Below, in pieces: positions 58,590-64,000 of a DNA stretch of 64,000 bases. The notes under the pieces are model-generated. The model saw only the letters and a program-made list of their open reading frames with translations. It did no database searches and was not told where the DNA came from. Origin of the DNA: CAZMNY01 sp964567745 (GTDB taxonomy: Bacteria; Planctomycetota; Planctomycetia; Pirellulales; Pirellulaceae); NCBI GenBank assembly GCA_964567745.1, contig CAZMNY010000044.1:9392-73391 (forward strand), given 5' to 3'. The translations under genes were made by a program, and so were the position numbers. The first letter of the stretch is position 1, and each line of letters begins with the position of its first letter.

Positions 58590-61216
58590 TACTGAGCTCC
58601 TTTTGCTGGAACTTTTTTTGCCTCGCCAGCCGACTTTTTCGCTTCGTCGGCCTTCTTGGCTTCCGCCTTTTTGGCCTCAGCTTTCTTAGCCTCAGCGGCT
58701 CTCTTCGCGTCCGCAGCCTTCTTGGCCTCGGCAGCCTTTTTGGCCTCGGCAGCCTTCTTTGCCTCGGCAGCCTTCTTGGCCTCAGCAGCCTTCTTGGCTT
58801 TCTCCGCCGCCTCACGCTTCTTCTTGGCGTCCCGCGCCGCCTGCATCTCATTTCGCGATTTGCCCGACTTGTAGAGCTGGAAACGGCTCGTCGCGATTCG
58901 CGGCGGGAAGTAATTATTGTTGACGTCGACGTCGGACGTTTCGAGTCGCGGGTCGAGTCGCAATTGCTTGACCTCTTTCTCGGTGATGATCAGCTTGGAA
59001 ACTTTTTCATGGTTGCGGCGCCAAATCTCAGCCGGGATTCGCACCACTTGTTTCGAGCCGTCGGTGAACTCGAGCTCGAGAATAATGGGCATCACCAAGC
59101 CACCTTTATTGCTGAAGCCGACGACGTAAAACTTGTTCTTGCCGTCAAGCTGCTTGCGTTGTTTTTCGCTCAGCGACTTGAGATAGCGAGCCAACGCCGC
59201 GCGATCCGCCTCGGTGATTTCGAGCCCATCGTTCTCGTTGTAGAAATCCTTGAGGCTGGGGTAGCGGTCGATTCGCTTCGGCAGACTCTTGTTGCGTTCG
59301 GCCGAGACGGAAGTCGGCTCGTCTTTTTTGGCATCAGCGCGATCTTTCTTGACATCCGCCCTCTGTCCGCTGCTGGCGGTGTAGAGCGTCACGCCGTCGA
59401 TCGCGATGTCGACGTGGTCGGTCGAATAAAACCAGCCGCGCCAAAACCAATCCAGATCAACTCCCGAGGCGTCCTCCATGGTGCGGAAAAAGTCCGCCGG
59501 CATCGGGCGCCGAAACTTCCAGCGCCTTGCGTACTCTTTAAATGCGTAGTCGAACAGCTCGCGGCCCAGTATCGTCTCGCGAAGAATATTGAGTGCAGTG
59601 GCCGGTTTGCCGTAGGCGTTCGGCCCGAACTGCAGGATCGACTCCGAGTTGGTCATTATCGGAACCTGATTTTGGCTCTTCATGTAAGGCACAATACTCT
59701 TTGGCTCGCCGCGGCTCGACGGATACTTCTCCTCCCATTCTTGCTCGGATAAATACTGCAAGAAAGTGTTGAGCCCTTCATCCATCCACGTCCACTGCCG
59801 CTCGTCGCTATTGACGATCATCGGAAAATAGTTGTGGCCAACTTCATGGATCACGACCGAGATAAGACCGTACTTGGTTCGCTTGCTATAGGTGCCGTCC
59901 TTTTCGGGACGCGGCCCGTTAAAGCAGATCATCGGGTATTCCATCCCGTAGACGGGCCCATTCACGGATATCGCAACGGGGTAGGGGTAGGCAAACGTGT
60001 ACCGCGAGTAGACTTCGAGCGTGTGGATTATCGAGTGAGTCGAGTACTTGCTCCAAAGCGGTTCGGCTTCGTTCGGGTAGTACGACATCGCCATGACCTG
60101 ATTGCCTTCGACGTCGTGGCCCTGCGCGTCCCAGATGAATTTACGCGATGAAGCAAACGCGAAATCGCGCACGCGATCGGCTTGGAATATCCAGGTCTTC
60201 TTGCCTTCCGGCTTCGTGGTTTGATTCGTCTTTGCTTCTTCCGGAGTCACGACGAAGACAGGCTCCTTGACCGTCTTTGCCGTTTTCAGACGCGCGCGCT
60301 GATCCGCCGTCAAGACTTGCTCTTCGTTTAGCAAGACGCCGGTGGCTGCGACGACGTGATCATCGGGCGCCGTGATGCGGACCAGGTAGTCGCCCATCTC
60401 GAGAGTGAACTCGCCGCGGCCGATGTACTGCTTGTGTTGCCAGCCCGTCGCGTCCGAGTAGGCCGCCATCCGCGGGTACCATTGGGCGATTTCATAGATG
60501 TAGTTTTTGTCTTCTTCGAAGAACTCGTAACCGGTTCGCCCCGAGACGAGTTTTGAATTGTTGATGGCGTAGTTCCAAGCAACTCGAAACTTGAACATGC
60601 CGCCTGGTGTGAGCGGCTGAGGCAATTCGACTCGCATCATCGTTTTGACGATGGTGTGCTTCAAATCCTTATTGGCCGCGTCGGTAACCGACGTAATCTT
60701 GACGCCGCCGTCGAAAGAACGCCGAGCGAGGATTCGGTCGAGCGAGCGGAATGAGGTCCGGCCGAGAGACGGTGCGGTTTCCGTTAGCGCCGCATCCGAG
60801 TCCTTAGCGAACAAGTTGGGGTCCAACTGCAGCCACAGGTAGCGGAGCGAATCAGGCGAGTGGTTCGTGTAGGTGATCGTCTCGCTTCCAGAGATCCGCT
60901 GTTTTTCGTCGTCGAGCTCGACGTCGATGACGTAGTTGGCCTGTTGTTGCCAATAGTCGGGTCCGGGTGCACCGGAAGCCGTTCGAAAACGGTTTGGCGT
61001 CGGCAGCGATTCTTCGAGTTGTCGAAATTTATCCTCTTGCCCGTACTTGCGGTTGATGACCGTTTGAGCTGTTGCGGAGCCGCAACAGACGATCGACAGC
61101 AGCAGTAACGAGAGCGAGATTCGCTGGAGTGTGATGAGCGGGCACCGAGCGATTGTAGCGGCGTCGGCACGGACTTGAAGTTCATTAGGAGGTCGTCGAC
61201 TGGTCATGGCGCGCAA
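58589..61216 (-). CDS. M1-family metallopeptidase with a Lys/Ala repeat tail
   Basis: 875 residues (ATG 61207 is also possible). Signal peptide near residue 50; the M1 N-terminal beta domain runs to ~415; 'VYGMEYPMI' is the GxMEN-like exopeptidase loop; zinc site H457-E-V-G-H461 with Glu480 in 'TWMDEGLNTFLQYL'. A beta-rich domain follows (to ~790). The last ~75 residues are almost only Lys, Ala and Glu in KKAAEA repeats, resembling histone-H1/TolA-like helices. It cleaves N-terminal residues from peptides, probably in the periplasm. First gene of the coupled peptidase - DUF6702 - PQQ propeller operon. Confidence 0.88.
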   Translation of the reverse strand: MRAMTSRRPPNELQVRADAATIARCPLITLQRISLSLLLLSIVCCGSATAQTVINRKYGQEDKFRQLEESLPTPNRFRTASGAPGPDYWQQQANYVIDVELDDEKQRISGSETITYTNHSPDSLRYLWLQLDPNLFAKDSDAALTETAPSLGRTSFRSLDRILARRSFDGGVKITSVTDAANKDLKHTIVKTMMRVELPQPLTPGGMFKFRVAWNYAINNSKLVSGRTGYEFFEEDKNYIYEIAQWYPRMAAYSDATGWQHKQYIGRGEFTLEMGDYLVRITAPDDHVVAATGVLLNEEQVLTADQRARLKTAKTVKEPVFVVTPEEAKTNQTTKPEGKKTWIFQADRVRDFAFASSRKFIWDAQGHDVEGNQVMAMSYYPNEAEPLWSKYSTHSIIHTLEVYSRYTFAYPYPVAISVNGPVYGMEYPMICFNGPRPEKDGTYSKRTKYGLISVVIHEVGHNYFPMIVNSDERQWTWMDEGLNTFLQYLSEQEWEEKYPSSRGEPKSIVPYMKSQNQVPIMTNSESILQFGPNAYGKPATALNILRETILGRELFDYAFKEYARRWKFRRPMPADFFRTMEDASGVDLDWFWRGWFYSTDHVDIAIDGVTLYTASSGQRADVKKDRADAKKDEPTSVSAERNKSLPKRIDRYPSLKDFYNENDGLEITEADRAALARYLKSLSEKQRKQLDGKNKFYVVGFSNKGGLVMPIILELEFTDGSKQVVRIPAEIWRRNHEKVSKLIITEKEVKQLRLDPRLETSDVDVNNNYFPPRIATSRFQLYKSGKSRNEMQAARDAKKKREAAEKAKKAAEAKKAAEAKKAAEAKKAAEAKKAADAKRAAEAKKAEAKKAEAKKADEAKKSAGEAKKVPAKGAQ

Positions 61217-61740
61217 GTCTCGTAGTTAGTCGGATCAATGTGGCAATGCTGGGCCGCCGCTCGGGGTCGTCTCGGCTAGGGCCGAGCTCGTCGATTCCGC
61301 GTCGTCGAGAAAACCTTGGCGCGGATGCAGAGGCGTCGCAGAGCGGCCTGGACGCTGTTCGCGGGGGGCTTGTCAACGTATTATTAGAATTGACGCTACT
61401 AGCGACGACAAGCGTCTGCTTTCAATTGATTGCGACTCCATCGTGGACAAGCCAATTGAGATTAGGGCCGATTCAGGCGAGAAACCGTCGCATCGCCTGC
61501 AACCGCTCGAATCTGCACCGACTGGGAATCCGACACACGGTAGCTCTTTTTTCGGGCAAACCGCCATAATCCTACGATTACGCTCCGTTTTCGTGTTCGT
61601 CCTGCCGACTTGATTAAGCAAAAGAAAAGCGATGGGCACCGTTAGACTGTACGCTTCCCTACGTGCCCAACCCAGCTGCCAAATTCCAGCTGCCAAATCC
61701 CAGCTGCCAAATCCCAGTCGCCGTAACCGGAGTGCTAAAC
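61217..61740. other. Intergenic region with a 14-bp tandem repeat
   Basis: 524 bp between divergent genes. A tandem repeat occupies 61671-61717. The 109-codon frame at 61240-61569 has no coding features. No other signal seen. Confidence 0.5.
61671..61717. repeat. 14-bp tandem repeat upstream of the FmdB-like gene
   Basis: Three copies of CCAGCTGCCAAATY (61672, 61686 and 61700) and a partial fourth copy (CCAGTCGCC). It ends about 24 bp before the start of the FmdB-like gene, inside the likely promoter or leader. Confidence 0.75.
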
Positions 61741-62049
61741 ATGCCAACCTATGTGTATGAAGTCATCACCGAAAATGGCGAAGCGGGTGAGCGATTCGAG
61801 GTGATTCAGCTGATGTCGGAGGAGCCGCTTTCGGCCCACCCGGAGACTGGCGAGCCGGTTCGGCGCGTTATCTTGCCGCCCAACATTGCCGGGCGGTGGA
61901 CCGACCGAACCGTCAACAAGAATGTCAACGACGACGGCAAACTCGAACGACTCGGATTCACCAAATACGTGAAGACCGAAACCGGCCGATACGAGAAGAC
62001 GATTGGTGCCGGTCCGGACGTGATCAAACGCGGCAAGAAAGAGGGCTAA
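61741..62049 (+). CDS. FmdB-like regulatory protein without zinc-binding cysteines
   Basis: 102 residues. It starts MPTYVYEVI and continues 'ERFEVIQLMSEEPLSAHPETGEPVRRVILPP', which follows the FmdB zinc-ribbon pattern (PTYEYRC..CG..FE..Q....PL..CP.CG..V.R). However none of the four Cys ligands is present; the corresponding positions hold Ile, Asn/Gly, His and Thr/Gly. The C-terminal 'GFTKYVKTETGRYEKTIGAGPDVIKRG' is typical of planctomycete members. FmdB proteins were named for a role near formamidase genes; function here is unknown. Confidence 0.7.
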   Translation: MPTYVYEVITENGEAGERFEVIQLMSEEPLSAHPETGEPVRRVILPPNIAGRWTDRTVNKNVNDDGKLERLGFTKYVKTETGRYEKTIGAGPDVIKRGKKEG

Positions 62050-62286
62050 TCCGTCTTCCGCGTTCGGCTAGGATTCTCATTTCATGAGGTTGCTCGGCCG
62101 CAAATCCAGCTCAAACGCGCTAGCCCGAATCTCGCGATCTGCGGAGTGCCGCAATTCCGATCGAGCTGTCTCGGGGCGGCGCAAAAAAAGCTAGTCTTCT
62201 AGTAGCCTCTCGTTGTTTGCGGCGGCCGATCTTTCGGCGGCCAGTGAGGCGGATTCGTCGGACTTCATTTCTCTAGGGAGCCAGTC

Positions 62287-62469
62287 ATGTCGGAATCATT
62301 CTCGGTTCATCCAGACAGCAAAGCCCGCCAGCAGATGCTCAGCGAAAAGCAGCTCGAAGCCGCTTTCAAGCAAGAGGAAAATCCGAGTCGCGAACCGACG
62401 CCGCGGAGCAGCCATGCGGCAACATGTCGTGTGTCACCCAACGCAGGTAACGATTTAGGGTGCCACTGA
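62287..62469 (+). CDS. Possible small protein (60 residues)
   Basis: ATG 62287 has a good ribosome-binding site (AGGGAG, 7-bp spacing). The first ~40 residues ('SESFSVHPDSKARQQMLSEK', 'AFKQEENPSREPTPR') are hydrophilic and helical, then two Cys near the end. No family recognised and the 3' end runs up to a family-2 repeat, so it may be truncated or spurious. Confidence 0.35.
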   Translation: MSESFSVHPDSKARQQMLSEKQLEAAFKQEENPSREPTPRSSHAATCRVSPNAGNDLGCH

Positions 62470-62487
62470 CTCGCCAGCGCTGATTCG

Positions 62488-62560
62488 CGTCGCCCCGCGC
62501 ACCTGTTGGCCAACGGCCTACCTCAACGTAGCCAACGGGCAACGCCCCAGGATTGAATGC
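62488..62560 (+). repeat. Dispersed palindromic repeat, family 2 (copy C)
   Basis: CGTCGCCCCGCGCACCTGTT plus GGCCAACGGCCTACCTCAAC plus GTAGCCAACGGGCAACGCCC and AGGATTGAATG. Both palindrome arms carry compensating changes (GGCCaAcGGCC and GCCaACGGGC), relative to copy B (GGCCGAAGGCC and GCCTACGGGC). Confidence 0.8.
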
Positions 62561-62586
62561 TGTGACGATCGATGTTCTTCGCCGAT

Positions 62587-62660
62587 TTTCGTGCTCTTCG
62601 CGGCTCGTCTTTTCTCGTCAGACGGAACTGGCCACGTAAACGCACGAAAAGGCACGGAAA
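62587..62660 (-). repeat. Dispersed intergenic element, family 3 (copy C, inverted)
   Basis: Reverse complement reads CCGTGCCTTTTCGTGCGTTT, CGTCTGACGAGAAAAGACGA and GCCGCGAAGAGCACGAAA, aligning with 10406-10479 along its whole length. TTTTCGTGC and GCACGAAAA are perfect inverted ends in this copy. Confidence 0.6.
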
Positions 62661-62880
62661 AGAAAATCGGGTAATGGACGGCTCTTCCGGATAAATCGTG
62701 TGCGGCGATTGGAGATCACCGAGAGAAGAACCTGCGCCAATCAGGCGGAGCAGGCAAGAAGAGCAGTAGACGGCAGGAGAGAGGGGAAAATAGGACTGAG
62801 AGGCCGATGAACGGCGATTCTTCTGCGCTACTTTCTACTCTCTACTGCGCTACTGAAAGTTCGCCTCAGGCGAATTCAGT

Positions 62881-62954
62881 CGGGGTGAGAGGATTCGAAC
62901 CTCCGACCTTTTGACCCCCAGTCAAACGCGCTAACCAGGCTGCGCTACACCCCG
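62881..62954 (-). tRNA. tRNA-Pro (anticodon GGG)
   Basis: 74 nt. The reverse complement folds as a standard tRNA: acceptor CGGGGTG/CACCCCG, D-arm GCGC...GCGC, anticodon stem TTTGA/TCAAA with loop CTGGGGG (anticodon GGG), T-arm GGAGG-TTCGAAT-CCTC. No CCA is encoded. No integrase or attachment-site repeat is visible beside it. Confidence 0.95.
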
Positions 62955-63092
62955 CTACGTTCGAGATTCTATTCCGTCACGGCAGAATTGACAATCGGTC
63001 TGACTGCGGCATCCGGCGCGGAATCTCGACTGGAAACCGCTACGTCGCGCGGCTGCCCGTTCGGCACGCACCCTGGCAACAACCGAAGCGGC

Positions 63093-63716
63093 TTATTGGC
63101 TCTCATCACCCTCTTCCTCTGGTCTCGCGCCGTCGTAAAGCAGCGTATCGGGGTGGGCGGCGACCCAGTCGAGCCACCTCATTCGCTCAAATTTCATTCT
63201 GCCGAACGGGAGGTCGTCACCTTCTTGCCGAAATTGCTTGCCCTTGTGTGAAAGTATGAGCCCTCCATTCTTGGTCCGGCGGTAGCCGCTTACGCCAATG
63301 CCGAGACGCTCCGAATCGTCGTCGGAAGTGAAAACGCGCACGCAATCTCTCAAGTCGCAGTAGGTGACTGTGACAGGAACGTTCCCAAACAAGTCGTTGA
63401 CTGCGTGCTGGTCAACACGTGATAAGGCGCGGATCGTGTACGCTCGGTGTTGACCATTGACGCTAATACCGATCACAACATCGGATACGGAGATATTCGC
63501 GTCCGAAGCCGAAACAAGACGCGGGCTCGATTCGCCTGGCAAGTCGACTTCATCAAAGGTATCCGCCGGATCCCGCGGAGTCGCGACCGACGGGGCGAGA
63601 TCCAGGCGTTGCCTTTCCGGAGCCGGGGTTGCGCGGACACGCGATCGCACGACATACCATGTCGCGCCGACGGCAAACGCAACCAAGAGCGCAATCATGA
63701 CGATGTATTTATTCAT
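63093..63716 (-). CDS. DUF3179-like membrane-anchored protein
   Basis: 207 residues from ATG 63716. One N-terminal TM helix ('YIVMIALLVAFAVGATWYVV'). The DUF3179-like core is 'DVVIGISVNGQHRAYTIRAL', 'HAVNDLFGNVPVTVTYCDLRDCVRVF' in parts, with the conserved Y-C pair. Its C-terminus 'RMRWLDWVAAHPDTLLYDG' matches that of the neighbouring gene. The upstream gene (63719-64000) is a paralogue whose stop is only 2 bp away, so they form a tandem pair. Confidence 0.72.
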   Translation of the reverse strand: MNKYIVMIALLVAFAVGATWYVVRSRVRATPAPERQRLDLAPSVATPRDPADTFDEVDLPGESSPRLVSASDANISVSDVVIGISVNGQHRAYTIRALSRVDQHAVNDLFGNVPVTVTYCDLRDCVRVFTSDDDSERLGIGVSGYRRTKNGGLILSHKGKQFRQEGDDLPFGRMKFERMRWLDWVAAHPDTLLYDGARPEEEGDESQ

Positions 63717-63718
63717 GA

Positions 63719-64000
63719 TTAGAACGCTAGATTCTTCCACGTGAAAATCGTCGACTCGGGGTGCTTGGCTCGCCATGATGCGAACGTCATGATTTCATGT
63801 GGAATCTCAACGAGCGGGATCGCTTGATTCGACTGACCGTACCGGATGCCGTCTAACAACAAGACTAGCTGTTCATCCACGTCCAGTCCGCCAACGCGAA
63901 GACTAACAGGCTGCTCTGCATCGGAAGTAAAAACACGGCAGCACTTAGCGATATCGCAATAGGTAACCGAGATCGGTCGATGTTCGGTCATGAAGTTCAA
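63719..64000 (-). CDS. DUF3179-like protein (partial, cut by the window end)
   Basis: About 94 codons visible; the true start lies beyond 64000. 'RPISVTYCDIAKCCRVFTSD' aligns with 'VPVTVTYCDLRDCVRVFTSD' of the downstream gene, and 'FASWRAKHPESTIFTW' with its 'DWVAAHPDTLLY'. The order of motifs and the 2-bp gap to the next gene indicate a local duplication within one operon. Confidence 0.68.
   Translation of the reverse strand: MNFMTEHRPISVTYCDIAKCCRVFTSDAEQPVSLRVGGLDVDEQLVLLLDGIRYGQSNQAIPLVEIPHEIMTFASWRAKHPESTIFTWKNLAF

Larger units (their letters stand above)
62470..62880. other. Intergenic region with two repeat families
   Basis: 411 bp with a family-2 palindromic copy (62488-62560) and an inverted family-3 copy (62587-62660). 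The right part is purine-rich with no gene before the tRNA. Confidence 0.6.

Noticed and set aside
58656..58874. Hydrophobic repetitive frame (ASAAFLASAAF) on the plus strand
   Set aside because: It is the antisense shadow of the KKAAEA repeat tail of the M1 peptidase.
61240..61569. 109-codon frame upstream of the FmdB-like gene
   Set aside because: Arg/Ser-rich composition typical of a shadow of GC-rich non-coding DNA and no homology.
62881..62954. tRNA-Pro as an integration site for a genomic island
   Set aside because: No integrase gene and no direct repeat of the tRNA end were found within the window.

Overview
The window looks like chromosomal DNA of a planctomycete, probably a Pirellulales-type member of Planctomycetota. 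This rests on content, not on a marker gene. It carries a DUF1559 type IV pilin-like protein, a small membrane protein with the 'NPYESP' N-terminus, PQQ-like beta-propellers that open with a 'WPQFRG' or 'WPRFRG' motif, a secretin-N protein, and an EF-hand plus P-domain protein. It also has a HEAT-sulfatase, sialate O-acetylesterase, DUF1080 and Gfo/Idh/MocA proteins with Tat-like leaders, a heptahaem cytochrome with a TPR tail and a transglutaminase-elicitor protein. Gene density is moderate, and many intergenic gaps hold palindromic repeats and decayed gene pieces. A run of 100 Ns at 32557-32656 is a scaffold gap placed inside a repeat array.

Layout. 1-7.0 kb (minus): a cut tungstate-binding lipoprotein (TupA-like), a secreted beta-helix protein, and a tightly linked pair of EF-hand/P-domain and secretin-N proteins. 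7.2-10.4 kb (plus): small membrane protein, serine hydrolase, PQQ-type propeller. 10.9-15.2 kb: SUI1/YciH factor (minus), then an ABM-fold enzyme, a TIM-barrel epimerase, DUF1080 and Gfo/Idh/MocA genes, which resemble a sugar (3-keto-glycoside) module. 15.2-16.1 kb: palindromic repeats, then fossils of narG and actF. 16.2-18.2 kb (minus): mobB and a membrane-anchored TAXI protein. 18.4-20.8 kb: FG-GAP protein. 20.8-22.6 kb (minus): RimB/RimK pair.

22.7-29.5 kb encodes most of trans-4-hydroxy-L-proline catabolism: epimerase, D-hydroxyproline dehydrogenase and, 3.6 kb further on the other strand, a DapA-family deaminase candidate. Between them lie transposase debris, a secreted orphan protein, a HutX-like haem protein and an orphan partner. 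29.6-32.5 kb has an amidohydrolase, a Tat mini-protein and a divergent class-III aminotransferase. 32.5-33.6 kb is a RAYT (REP-associated tyrosine transposase) gene embedded in its own REP/BIME-like array; solo REPs of the same family recur through the window.

33.7-40.2 kb: heptahaem cytochrome, small lipoprotein, DUF1559 protein, a broken CelD-type acetyltransferase and a TPR protein. 40.4-44.0 kb: complete prpB-prpC-prpD methylcitrate operon. 44.2-50.6 kb: zinc-ribbon membrane protein, SRPBCC protein, transglutaminase-elicitor protein, a sodium:solute symporter overlapping a 54-residue membrane peptide, and an overlapping pair of membrane proteins. 50.9-56.0 kb: sulfatase with an atypical active-site motif, SMP-30 lactonase and sialate O-acetylesterase (polysaccharide degradation). 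56.2-61.2 kb: Cys-rich secreted protein, and a translationally coupled M1 peptidase - DUF6702 - PQQ propeller operon. 61.7-64.0 kb: an FmdB-like protein without cysteines, tRNA-Pro(GGG) and a tandem pair of DUF3179-like genes, the last cut by the window end.

The most interesting parts are the RAYT/REP system, two further dispersed intergenic hairpin families, the narG/actF fossils, the symporter with its micro-subunit, and the CAVVR sulfatase.
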